Source: Neurospora crassa OR74A (Eukaryota; Ascomycota; Sordariomycetes; Sordariales; Sordariaceae). Taken from it: a stretch of 64,000 bases of DNA. The stretch is from the NCBI RefSeq assembly GCF_000182925.2, contig NC_026504.1, forward strand, positions 3,968,001 through 4,032,000, read 5' to 3'. Made by a program: the position numbers and the translations under genes. Positions 1 to 10,886 of the stretch are shown piece by piece. Under the pieces are notes generated by a model, which was not told the origin of the DNA, searched no databases, and was given only the letters and a program-made list of their open reading frames with translations. The number at the start of each line of letters is the position of its first letter. The first letter of the stretch is position 1.

Positions 1-50
1 ACCTTGAACTCGTCCTCGAAGAGTTGGGCGTCGGACGTGAGGGCGGACAT
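1..50 (-). CDS. rpb8: Partial 5' end of a gene, probably RNA polymerase subunit RPB8 (RPABC3)
   Basis: Only the first 16 codons and two further bases are inside the window; the ATG is the complement of 48-50 and the gene runs off the left edge. The visible peptide is MSALTSDAQLFEDEFK. The LFED-x-F-x-V pattern at residues 10-16 resembles the start of RPB8, the small OB-fold subunit shared by RNA polymerases I, II and III (human LFEDIFDV, yeast LFDDIFQV). The gene is divergent from elp4 across about 470 bp. With so short a piece the assignment is tentative; only the presence of a minus-strand start codon followed by an open frame is directly seen. Confidence 0.5.
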   Translation of the reverse strand, partial: MSALTSDAQLFEDEFK

Positions 51-519
51 TGTGAATGCTGGTGTGGAATCGATGAAACAGTCGATGTTGGATATTGATT
101 GCTCGGAAGGATACTAGTGTCAGATTTTGGTCGAGTATCAAACGCGTGTCGATAGGTGGGTAAAACGAATTGTCGCGAGCGGTAGTAATGATGGTGTTTG
201 GGGAAACTTTTGGAGATGCGACTGAGCGATGGAGATGCCGCCATGCAGTTGCCGTCCCAAAAAATTCCAGCCTTGCGGCAATTGGACCAGGATGCCGGGG
301 CAAGTAGTGGGGCAACCACCATTGAAAATCCCTGTCACGCCCGTCCAGTGTGTGACAAAAGTACAGCGGGGCTCTCAGGCACTCCAGTGACGTCCAAGCT
401 TCCATGGAATTTCTTCCAGGGATCGAATCGACTATATTTGGACTTGAAGAATACATACCTCAACATCATCAAGTTTGGATTCGATACTCAAATAAGGACT
501 GCAACTTGCCGACTGAACT
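51..519. other. Divergent intergenic region (rpb8-like / elp4)
   Basis: A 469-bp spacer between two divergently transcribed genes, presumably holding both promoters and 5' leaders. Only short open frames cross it, none with recognisable protein features. No clear TATA box or known binding site stands out. Confidence 0.6.
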
Positions 520-1689
520 ATGTCCTTCGTCAAAAGAAACACCGTCCTATCCTCACCGAGAGCCGGACTCACGCCGTCCGCTCCCCAGCAGCAGCAACCC
601 AAACAGGAAACGCAGCTTGCGCCGGGTCTTCGACCATCACCAACTGATGGCAGGTTGACCACTTCAACTGGCACTGCTTCCCTGGACCAACTTCTTGCAG
701 GACACGGTGGACTCCCCTTAGGAACATGCTTACTGGTTGAGGAGCAAGGGACCACCGACTTCTCTGGAATTCTTCTACGGTACTATGCTGCCGAGGGTCT
801 CGTCCAAGGGCATCAGGTTCACGCAGTAGCCTTTCCGCCAGAATGGAGGCATCAGCTTCCAGGGCTGGCTTCACCTGACAAGAAGTCAAAGAGTGCATCA
901 CCGGCGCCGGCACCCGAAGAGAAGATGAAGATTGCGTGGAGATATGAGTCCTTGGGTAACAACGCCAATGCAGGAGCTTCTGCTCGTGGGGATTCTGGAG
1001 CGCCTTTCTGTCACTCCTTTGATCTCAGCAAGAGGCTTGCCAGCTCCGAGTCCAAGGGTACTCTGAACCCGATTTCAGTTGGCGGTTCCCCGAGCTTAGA
1101 CCGGAAAAGTGTTGGGACAGCTTCTCCTCTGAAGATGCTTCTCAAGCAATTGCGGGCCAAGTTGGAGAGCTCAGGATCAAACGCCATTCATAGACTGGTG
1201 GTGCCCAGTCTCCTCTCACCAACCCTCTATCCTCCTGGATGCGCCCAACCATCAGAGGTTCTACAGTTTCTACATGGGCTCCGGGCTCTCCTTCGACTGT
1301 ACAGCACCCAGCTCACAGCAATCATTACCTTCCCGACGTCCTTATTCCCTCGCAGTTCAGGCCTGGTCCGGTGGATAGAAATTCTTTGTGACGGCGTCGT
1401 CGAGCTCATCCCCTTGCCTGCCAGGCTAGGTGCCGCGCCACCGCCGCCCTCAAGGTCGGATCCCAAGGCAAACGAGCAACCCCAGGGTATGTTCAAAGTA
1501 TACACACTGCCTGTGTATCATGAGAAGGGTGGTGGAGGAGCAGAGTCGGGCCAATTCCGTGAGAACCTGTCATTCAGCTTGAGCGCATCCAAGGGCTTGG
1601 TGATCAAACCGTACAGTCTCCCGCCTATGCTCGAGGATGAGCAGGAGAAGCCCTCAGCTGCTCCAAAGAAGGATGGGCTTGATTTCTAA
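520..1689 (+). CDS. elp4: Elongator complex protein 4 (ELP4/PAXNEB family)
   Basis: Single-exon gene of 389 codons. ELP4 is part of the Elp4-5-6 RecA-like ring of Elongator, which with Elp1-3 makes the cm5/mcm5 side chain on wobble uridine of tRNAs in the cytoplasm. After a Pro/Gln-rich N-terminus, the segment TSTGTASLDQLLAGHGGLPL (about residues 48-67) is the typical Elp4 opening, where other RecA-fold proteins carry a P-loop. The next stretch, with EEQGTTDFSGILLRYYAAEG and VHAVAFPPEW, is also family-typical. The middle (about 120-205) is a low-complexity insertion, and the RecA-like core resumes near residue 205 (LKMLLKQLRAKLES). The ATG at 520 is the only start that keeps the whole N-terminal tail. 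The next gene in the same direction, sen34, also acts on tRNA. Confidence 0.9.
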   Translation: MSFVKRNTVLSSPRAGLTPSAPQQQQPKQETQLAPGLRPSPTDGRLTTSTGTASLDQLLAGHGGLPLGTCLLVEEQGTTDFSGILLRYYAAEGLVQGHQVHAVAFPPEWRHQLPGLASPDKKSKSASPAPAPEEKMKIAWRYESLGNNANAGASARGDSGAPFCHSFDLSKRLASSESKGTLNPISVGGSPSLDRKSVGTASPLKMLLKQLRAKLESSGSNAIHRLVVPSLLSPTLYPPGCAQPSEVLQFLHGLRALLRLYSTQLTAIITFPTSLFPRSSGLVRWIEILCDGVVELIPLPARLGAAPPPPSRSDPKANEQPQGMFKVYTLPVYHEKGGGGAESGQFRENLSFSLSASKGLVIKPYSLPPMLEDEQEKPSAAPKKDGLDF

Positions 1690-3250
<1,561 letters not shown>

Positions 3251-3682
3251 TTTCAGGCAGCTTGAGCATTTGACGGAAGAGATGATACCCATTACAACAA
3301 GCCTTCACGTTCTGTATTATCATCGGATCTAAGCCTGTTGAATGATGAATATATTGTTGCGTATATGTAGTCCGTCGAGATCCCATGGGAAATCCATGGG
3401 AACAATCCACACCAAGGCAGCCAAGATCAGACCAAGAACCATCAAAACACCCTTTCAATCGCTTCCCATTTGCCCCTGTACATGCCTCACAACGTGACAC
3501 TAACCTCGATGGCCATTCATCATGCTATTTGACACGCAACTTCCATCTTATGATGCTTTCTTCTTTAAGACATGCCTCTCATTCCCTTCATCATTACCAA
3601 CTAGACTAGGTGTGTAGTGTAAAGCCATTTAGAAATACGAAAAATACCTTCCTCTTCCCAATAAAGTCCATAGCCCAAAGTA
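3251..3682. other. Convergent 3' spacer between sen34 and the RING gene
   Basis: A 432-bp region between two convergent stop codons, expected to hold both 3' UTRs. It contains one copy of the 9-mer TGTAGTGTA at 3613-3621, discussed as a dispersed motif. No open frame here looks like a gene. Confidence 0.6.
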
Positions 3683-6600
3683 TCAAGGCACATAAATCCT
3701 GCTAAAACTAATAACCTCCCTCCGACAACACACGCACTTATCAAAATTATTCATGGCCAAACTCACCCTGCACTCATCGCAGAGACTCAGACACCGACAC
3801 GGCCACACGATGATCGTTCTCGGCGCGCACTGACAGACCACGCACTGCGGTCCTTCACTGCCCAGTCCATCCGCGCCCGTTGCCCAGTCGCCTGCCGTTG
3901 CCGCTGCCGCCCCATTACTTCCACTTCCACTTCCGCTGCCCTCCTCCCCTGCCTCCGTGGGCGCAGCAGTCGCCCGCCTCGACAACAATATCTGTTCCAA
4001 CCGTCTAGCCTCTTCCTCGGGCGTCATCATTTGTGTGCTTTGCCCCCTTCCATATCCGTAAAGACTACGGTGCTGGGCGCCAGAGAGTAGCACCTTGACG
4101 CGCTGGCGCGCCTGGTGCTGGCGGAAGCGGGAGCGGGTCATGATGCCTTCTTCAAAGGACAAGTGGGCGGCGAGGGTGATGGCTTCCTCGCGCTCTTCCG
4201 GGCTCTGCGGGTTGAGGAGGCGGGCGAGGTCGGAGGCTGCTAGAGGGAGGTCTGCTACTTGCGAGGGAGTGGATTCCCGGGAGAAGGCCCAGGATTGATG
4301 GAGCGGGTTTTGGTTACTATTGTTGTTTGGGTAAGGGGACGATTGAGTGGGTGTTCGTTGGCCGTCTTGGAGATGGTTGTTGTCGCTGTCGGACTCCCAG
4401 GCGTCCAAGTCTGATAGTGATGTGCTCTCGGTTGTGGAGATGATGCTTGTGGTGTCAAAGTCAGGGTCGTCCAGGCCGGAACTGCCGTCAGGGGGAACGT
4501 AGTCACCGCTTGTATCGGTGTTTCCCCACCAGCCGCCGTTAAGAAACCAGCTGTAGAGCCTGGAGTCGATGTCGGCTTCGCTGGCGTCGGGTTGCTCACT
4601 GCCGAGGGGTTGTTGGAGGCGCCGACGGAACTCGGCTTCCACGTCTACACGCTCACTGCGCGGAACAGGGAAAGAGTTGGGATCTGATGCGTCTACCCAG
4701 ATGGCTGTTGTGCCGCGATCACCTCTCCGCCCTGACCTCCTGCCAGTGGTGGTTGTCTCCGGCTTTGGTGGCTGAAGGGCCAATGCCCGGAGCCAACGTG
4801 GCGGATTCCGAATCCCAAAGTAAGAGAGTAACTTGATGATGACGAGCATCGAAGTTGTGATGATCAGGCGGCTGATGTGCATAACATACTCGATCGCCAA
4901 TAGCCACCTACCACTGCGTTCAGTAGCACCCACCCCGTCTCTCAGTCGCCTGGCGGAAACGCTATTCCGGGGTATCTTTTGCGCTGCCCGTTCCCTCGCG
5001 TAACCGCTCGTGGCGTTTGCTTGGTCTTCCTTGACAGGTACGAGACCGATAACACCGACGGAGTCGAAACGGGAACCTGATACTCCGCCTCCAAGCCATT
5101 GCATCCTCAACTCCTCGATCTCGCGGAACCGTTCGTCCTCCAACCAGGTATAGCGCTTCACATTCACCCGATGGTCTTCGTTCAGGTAGACCGCCTCACT
5201 AGCCATGGTGATGGCCCCAAAGCCAGCTCGAAGGAGAGCAGTATAGAAGTCCATATCCCACCGGATACGGATGTCGGAAAGAGATCCATTGGCTTGCATG
5301 TTTGCGTGGGCTCGAGCAAGGCGGTCTCGGAGAGTTGGGCGTTGTTGTCCAGCATCGAGAGCGCCTTCAGCAACAGCGAAGGCTGAGAGCGCCATCGTTA
5401 GAGCGTAAATTACAGAACAGATAAAGATGCCGCATATTATAAGAACGTGCGGTACAAATCCGATAATGCAGACTGTAGGGAATCTCAAGAGTGCTTGAGC
5501 TGAGCTATCTTCAATGGAAAAAGTCACGGCGCCCCAGACAATGCTGCCCATAAAGCAAAGTCCCCAGAAACCAGTGTTGATCAACCGGAATTTAGACTGC
5601 AGGTTGAAGACACCAAGTATTTGGCTAGTGAGATGGCTCATGGCAGATAGAAACGCAACCAGCAGAACTTCTGGAGACGTGTTGACTCTCCTTAAAATCA
5701 TGCTGCGCGTCACGGCAACGGCAGATCCTGTTAGTGCCTGGGAAGAATTGCCCTTGCCTGTAAAGAGGCCCCAGCCCAGCTGGTTGCTGATGGCAGCATC
5801 AGCTTCGGCAAAGGCCAATGAGTGTTCAAAAAGCGTCATCCCCGTCTCCGCGGCTACTGGACGGCCTTGAACCGTCGCAGAGAGAACCTCGATAAACTGA
5901 CTAACACAGAATGTCATGAACAGGGGCCAGAGCCGGGACAAGGATCCTACTAGTTCCGGCTGCTCGGTTGAATTGTTGTCCCATGGCACCATCCTTATGG
6001 CCTGGCAGGATTGTTTATCGGTTGCGCCGAAGAGCAGGGTCGAGCTCAAGCCGTGGAGAAAGTTATTTTTCTCGGAGAACATGAGGTCGGAGCTCTTGCT
6101 GGCGTTGCCCCAGCGCAGGTTGGCGAAGTCGGGAGACGTTTGACACTGTATCGATTCAAGGATTCGTTCGACCTGCCAAGCGAGGACCAAGATAACAGGT
6201 AACCGCAGCGCAAGCCGAAGAGTCCAGCGTAGTGCAAGTCGGCGGCGAGTAGCGGCGAATATGTGTGTTCGGTTGAAGACAACGGCCATGACGATGCATG
6301 CTAGAGCCCACTTGCTTGTTGCGTAGCTAAAGACGCTCCCTAAACCTCTTGCGCCCTCCATTGTAAATCGTGATGCGAAGGCGGCTGACTCTTGGCCCGT
6401 AGCAGTGGCCGCGGCCGAAGATGATGCGGATTCGAGTATGGCTCGAGCGGCGTCGGCGGCGGTGGTGCTGTCAGGAGTAGTCGTGACAAAGAAAGCGGCT
6501 GGATCGGTCGACTCGGCTATGACGCGCTGGCCAAAGCCGTCAATGGCATCGGGGTAGAATATATAGGAGCCGCCCAGCTTCCCCAGCTTCTTCACCATCC

Positions 6601-6796
6601 TGGGTCCCGCCCAGACCAAATCCTCGAGCGTAGGCGCCAGTTTCGTCACGTTGAACGCATAGCCCAGGTGCTGGGCGGTCCAGAGCGTGAAGTTGTGCCA
6701 TGCGCTGGCATTGTTAAGCACCGGGATGGGTACTGATGTCGACGCCAAGGCTGCCGCCGCCGTTGCAGCACCCGGCAGGAAAACACTATCGTCCAT
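3683..6796 (-). CDS. Multi-pass membrane RING E3 ligase, Asi1/Asi3-like
   Basis: Uninterrupted 1037-residue frame. The N-terminal half has several hydrophobic segments, for example near residues 162-175 and 192-208, more between about 285 and 480, and LIITTSMLVIIKLLSYFG near 670. The long middle (about 700-960) is polar, with Ser/Asn/Gln and Gly/Ser runs. The extreme C-terminus is a RING built from cysteine pairs C985/C988, C1000/C1002, C1006/C1009 and C1021/C1024. The C-x-C at the third position (PCRCLSLCDEC) is how I remember yeast Asi1 and Asi3, inner-nuclear-membrane E3 ligases that degrade misplaced membrane proteins and latent Stp transcription factors. Topology plus the terminal RING support that family; location and substrates here are inferred. 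It is divergent from the snRNP gene. Confidence 0.75.
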   Translation of the reverse strand: MDDSVFLPGAATAAAALASTSVPIPVLNNASAWHNFTLWTAQHLGYAFNVTKLAPTLEDLVWAGPRMVKKLGKLGGSYIFYPDAIDGFGQRVIAESTDPAAFFVTTTPDSTTAADAARAILESASSSAAATATGQESAAFASRFTMEGARGLGSVFSYATSKWALACIVMAVVFNRTHIFAATRRRLALRWTLRLALRLPVILVLAWQVERILESIQCQTSPDFANLRWGNASKSSDLMFSEKNNFLHGLSSTLLFGATDKQSCQAIRMVPWDNNSTEQPELVGSLSRLWPLFMTFCVSQFIEVLSATVQGRPVAAETGMTLFEHSLAFAEADAAISNQLGWGLFTGKGNSSQALTGSAVAVTRSMILRRVNTSPEVLLVAFLSAMSHLTSQILGVFNLQSKFRLINTGFWGLCFMGSIVWGAVTFSIEDSSAQALLRFPTVCIIGFVPHVLIICGIFICSVIYALTMALSAFAVAEGALDAGQQRPTLRDRLARAHANMQANGSLSDIRIRWDMDFYTALLRAGFGAITMASEAVYLNEDHRVNVKRYTWLEDERFREIEELRMQWLGGGVSGSRFDSVGVIGLVPVKEDQANATSGYARERAAQKIPRNSVSARRLRDGVGATERSGRWLLAIEYVMHISRLIITTSMLVIIKLLSYFGIRNPPRWLRALALQPPKPETTTTGRRSGRRGDRGTTAIWVDASDPNSFPVPRSERVDVEAEFRRRLQQPLGSEQPDASEADIDSRLYSWFLNGGWWGNTDTSGDYVPPDGSSGLDDPDFDTTSIISTTESTSLSDLDAWESDSDNNHLQDGQRTPTQSSPYPNNNSNQNPLHQSWAFSRESTPSQVADLPLAASDLARLLNPQSPEEREEAITLAAHLSFEEGIMTRSRFRQHQARQRVKVLLSGAQHRSLYGYGRGQSTQMMTPEEEARRLEQILLSRRATAAPTEAGEEGSGSGSGSNGAAAATAGDWATGADGLGSEGPQCVVCQCAPRTIIVWPCRCLSLCDECRVSLAMNNFDKCVCCRREVISFSRIYVP

Positions 6797-7715
6797 AATG
6801 GGATCTTATGGAATGGAAGGTGAATGTATCACGCTGAGGTTCGGGCTCGCAAACTCCTCTTTTACTGCGTAATGAGCTGGGTGGCGATCGCCGGCTGCGT
6901 CGGCAACTGGCTAACCGCCTATCTTCACTTCTGTCTCTTCCTGGTTGCGCGAGTCCTTGTCTCTCATCTGGTGGTTTCGCTCAGGAAAACGTCCAGCATC
7001 TTCGCATGACAGAAAGGGGCGGCAAACCGAGACGGTTGTTACGCGTATGGACAGCTGTTGGGTTCCCAGGTTGTTTGATATAGTAAGTATAGAAGCTGGA
7101 TTTCAGGATGCTGAGACGGCCACAACATGGAGACTGAGTGGGAAACCAGAGACAAGAGGGGAGAGGACAGGACCGCTGTTGCCGCGGGACGAGACACACC
7201 CTGCGACAGCGGGCAAAGCGGAGAGAATGGACTACTTACCCGACACTGCATCGGAGCAATCAACAGCGAGCAACAGGCGGGCCTTGCGATAAGTTGCATG
7301 GAATGATAGCCGAGCGGGATGAGGTAACTGGTGGGGCCCCACGCCCCAGACAGGCTTGTTACATTCGTGTGTAGTGTACAGTGCCTAGACTAGAGGTAGT
7401 AGCCTCCTAGCGTCACGTAGCGCAGCTGAGCCCAGGTGGTGCCTCCTGAGCGCTTCCCGTCCTTGCGCTAGGCATAGAGTCCCTTGTTGAATTGCGGATC
7501 CCCAACTCACCACCAAAAAAAGCAACTCCACTAAGAACTTGCACTTGGACATCATTACACTTCAAGATTGCTCGGTGATAACCGACCACGACACCTACAG
7601 TACCTACTAGTCCTATTCTTGCGCACGAGCATTTTACGATCTTCACGATCATCACGCGCATAGATCCTTCGTACCGTTCCAATCGCTATTTTTAAAACGT
7701 CGATAGCCACCAACA
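6797..7715. other. Divergent promoter region (RING gene / snRNP gene)
   Basis: A 919-bp spacer between two divergent start codons, presumably holding both promoters. It has the 9-mer TGTAGTGTA at 7370-7378 but no convincing open frame. The 3' part (about 7530-7710) just before the snRNP ATG is pyrimidine-rich and could be its 5' leader. Confidence 0.55.
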
Positions 7716-8651
7716 ATGGCTTCAGCTGGACAGGCCCCCATCGCTACGTATGTGTCATTGCACTCCGACACATACAAAGCACTGGCTGGTGTCGGGTGTT
7801 TCTTTCTAGTCGAGAGGTAATCCCGGAACACGATCAAGCTAACCGACCCATGTTTGCGGTTTGTGTAGAGTCTATGTACGCAATCTCGAGGAGCGCGTCA
7901 AGCCAGAGCCCCTCAAGGAGGCCCTGCGCACCATCTTCTCCGAATACGGCAATGTGATTGATATCGTCGCCAAGACCAACCTCAAGGCCAAGGGCCAGGC
8001 CTTTGTGGTCTTTGACAAACCCGAGTCGGCTCAGGCTGCCATCGATGAACTCCAGGGCTTCGAGCTGTTTGAGAAGCCCATGGTGGTGACCCTGGCGCGG
8101 ACGAGGAGCGACGCTACGGTTATTCAGACTGGCAACGAGGAGGAGTTTGACCAGCACAAGCGCAGGCGCATTGCTGAGAAGGGTATGGTCCCTTCGCCTC
8201 CCCGACCCCCAATTAGCAGCGAGAGCATTCGATCTGACAATCATCCGCCACAGACAAGAAGAGAGCCCTCGAAGTCGCCGAACAACAAAACCGCCTCAAG
8301 CGTCCTCTCCAGGGTGCCGCCCCCGATGCGCGCCCTGCCAAGAACCAACGCGGTGCCGGCCTCAAGGCTACGGGCCAGGGCCCTGCTGCTGTTGTACCCG
8401 ACGAGTACCTACCTCCCAACCGTATTCTCTTCGTCCAGAACCTACCCGACGACTTCACCAAGGACGACCTCACTACCATCTTTTCCCGCTTCGATGGCTT
8501 CCGCGAAGTCCGTACTGTGCCTGGTCGCAGTGGTATCGCTTTCGTCGAATACGATGCCGAGGCTGGTGCAATTACCGCCAAGGAGAACACGGCCGGCATG
8601 GCCCTGAAGAACGGCGAAAAGATCATGAAGGTTACCTACCAGAGACAGTAG
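7716..8651 (+). CDS. U2 snRNP B''/U1 snRNP A-type protein with two RRMs
   Basis: Three coding exons: 7716-7747, 7869-8182 and 8254-8651; 247 residues. The introns are GTATGT...GTAG (121 nt) and GTATGG...ACAG (71 nt). The spliced product has RRM1 (about 12-95) with VYVRNLEERVKPEPLKEALR as RNP2 region and KGQAFVVF as RNP1. A basic linker (KRRRIAEK, then a Lys/Pro-rich stretch) follows, and RRM2 (about 168-246) has NRILFVQNLPDDFTKDDL and GIAFVEYDAEAGA. This matches U1A/U2B'' (Drosophila SNF), which bind stem-loops of U1 and/or U2 snRNA in the nucleus. Whether the protein serves U1, U2 or both cannot be told from sequence. The start is the only ATG feeding the first exon. It converges on vma-8. 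Confidence 0.9.
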
Positions 8652-8970
8652 AGCATGTTTTGAAGGATGCGTGCCCGGGGAAAGTCAACAAAGGAAGCAG
8701 TAGTATTGTGCGATACAGATGTTATGCACTGCACAGTTTATCAGAGTGTGCTAGAAGTTTTTCGTTTCGTGAGGGCACCACTCGGGCAGTTCGCAAAGCG
8801 CCTTCTTCAGATACCCATTGCTACAACAAGATTAAAAACAAGACAAACTCCTCAATTGCGCCCATGCCCTTTGCCTCAACAATTCTCATGCAAACAAAAC
8901 ATTCTTGATCGTCATCGACAGTCCGTCCAGCCATCAGCGATTCGCAATACGTTAAACAGTTGACATCAAA
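8652..8970. other. Convergent 3' spacer between the snRNP gene and vma-8
   Basis: A 319-bp stretch between two convergent stop codons, expected to hold both 3' UTRs. No gene, RNA or repeat is visible. Confidence 0.6.
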
Positions 8971-10123
8971 CTAGAAGATGACGTCTTCGTCCTCCTCGGC
9001 AGCCAAGATATCGGCAGGGGTGTTTTCGGTTTGTTCACCTTCAGCATTCTCAGAGTCTGCAAGGGCTAGCCGCTGCTGCTCTGCCTTCTTTGCTTTCATC
9101 TGAGCGTCAGTTTCCGCATTGTCTCGTTGCTTCTTGGCAGCAACCTTCTTGAGTCTGTAGAACTCCTCTCTGTCAAGCTCGTCGAGTTCCGAGTTGATGT
9201 CTATAATAGCTGTCAGTAATCTACCCTAGTGCCGGAACCTTGGGGTTTACATCTACTTACACTTGATGGTGTTTTCGGTCCGAGGAATAATGACGTGCTC
9301 ACTAGAAACTCCGTGTTAGTGTCCCCCATTCTATCTTGCAGGGAAGACAGGTTTGGTTCGCCTTACATCGCATTGACTCTCCGGTTGACGACCTTGATGA
9401 CCTCATCAAGGATAACGAACGCCGTCTGCAGACTAGCCAGCTCTACCAAGGCCTCCACCGCTCTGGCGTACGTCTCACGACACCGCTGTACCTGCTGACC
9501 ACCCTTACCCAGACCTGTCATGGCGAAGTCGTCGTTGCCCTCGGCCTGGTAGGCTTCGAAGGCGGGAAGTAGCACACCCGAGACGTTCTCCTGCTTGGCC
9601 CGGATGCGGAATCGCGCCGACTTGGCCGACTCTTGGATCTGGTATCCAATGTTGCCGCCGACGGCGTAGGTGACTTCGGCGAGGGAGAGCGAAGCGATCT
9701 GCATGACGCGGCCCATCTTGCGCTTGGCTTCGTCAATTCGGCGGGTAATCTCTGTGAGGAGACAGGTGTGTTAGAGTGTCTACATTTCGCGGATATCTGG
9801 TGTGTGCGAGAGTGGCTAGTACCTCTGAAACGCCTGTTGAGTGAAATCAATATGTCAGTATCAAGCTCTGTGTAAAGGTATGGATGGACATGGGCCGGGA
9901 GGGGAACAACGAACTTGGTGAGAGCTTCACTTTTTCTCTTGAGCAAGCTGTGACCCGTCTCGGCGCCCTTGAGTTTGGCCTTCATAATACCCAAGGACTG
10001 CCGTGTGGGGAAGACGGCCTCGCGATCCTATCACCACCACTCATTGTCAGTCAACGCCATGGACCCGGTTGTAGTAATTGCGGGGGAGCAGCTAGGATAG
10101 GCTCATACCGCAGCTCCAGACAT
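8971..10123 (-). CDS. vma-8: V-type H+-ATPase subunit D (V1 central stalk)
   Basis: Six coding exons read on the minus strand: 10109-10123, 9915-10027, 9823-9833 (only 11 nt), 9367-9751, 9261-9301 and 8971-9200; 264 residues. The spliced protein follows yeast Vma8 throughout: MSGAADREAVFPTRQSLGIM, SLLKRKSEALTKRFREITRR, KMGRVMQIASLSLAEVTYAV, TGLGKGGQQVQR, LQTAFVILDEVIKV, RRVNAIEHVIIPRTENTI, then an acidic tail ending DEDVIF. Subunit D is the coiled-coil rotor shaft linking ATP hydrolysis in V1 to proton pumping across vacuolar membranes. The 11-nt exon supplies the RFR of the conserved TKRFREIT motif, and skipping it would break the frame. The 5' site before it is GTTCGT, a poor match to consensus. 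The gene is divergent from syf1. Confidence 0.93.
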
Positions 10124-10886
10124 GTTTGCGATCCGGCAATGGCCAAGGTATACTCGAGGTAGGGTATAAGACTAAGGCGACGGTAGGTCCTGGGGGCAGT
10201 AAATGATGGTTCGAGGAGTCGTGATGCTATTCCATGCGACAACGACAGATGATAGGTACTCTAGGTTCGATATCGACTTGGAGGAGGGACGGCCCGGCCG
10301 TGGTTGGTGGAGCTCGATGTTAGGTTGGAGCTTGGATGTGAGGTTGAGACGGCCGCCGCCCACTGCAAGTCCGCCCTACGTAACAACTGGATCCAGGACC
10401 ACCACCACCCAGAGCAGCAGCTGGAGGCCTTCGTCCCGGGGATGCGGCTGGCACCTGCTGCGGATCCTGCTGCCAAGATCTTGGAGGTTATCAGCAATTA
10501 ACCCCACTGAAATTGGCTCTTGTTTAGCGGGACATCTGCCAAATGATCGCTCTAACTCCGTAAATGCCCCTGGAAGGCTACGGTGGTCTGAGCTTTCGCG
10601 AACTTCCACTTCCACTTCTGAACAAGGTTGAACTTCGAGACGTGCCGGGCTCCCAGGAAAAAAAGTATCACGGACAAAATACAGCGACAACAGCCAGCGA
10701 AAACGAAACGCCGTCGTCGTCCCCCCCATTCTTCGCATCTCGTTGAGAGGCTGGCCCAAAATCGTGGGAGAACGGCAGGAATGCCTCTAGGGATCTCTTG
10801 ATCCTTGAACATCGATTTTACTCCTTCCTCCAGTGACGCCACTCCCGGTCTTCTTTCTGCAGTCCAACGCGGACCACCCCTTCGCC
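10124..10886. other. Divergent promoter region (vma-8 / syf1)
   Basis: A 763-bp spacer between two divergent start codons. Open frames of up to about 140 codons occur on both strands, but they overlap one another and match no family I know, so I treat the stretch as promoters and 5' leaders. Confidence 0.55.

Noticed and set aside
985-1080. Possible intron in the low-complexity middle of elp4
   Set aside because: The frame stays open throughout, no good donor-acceptor pair improves the match, and variable insertions are usual at this place in fungal Elp4.
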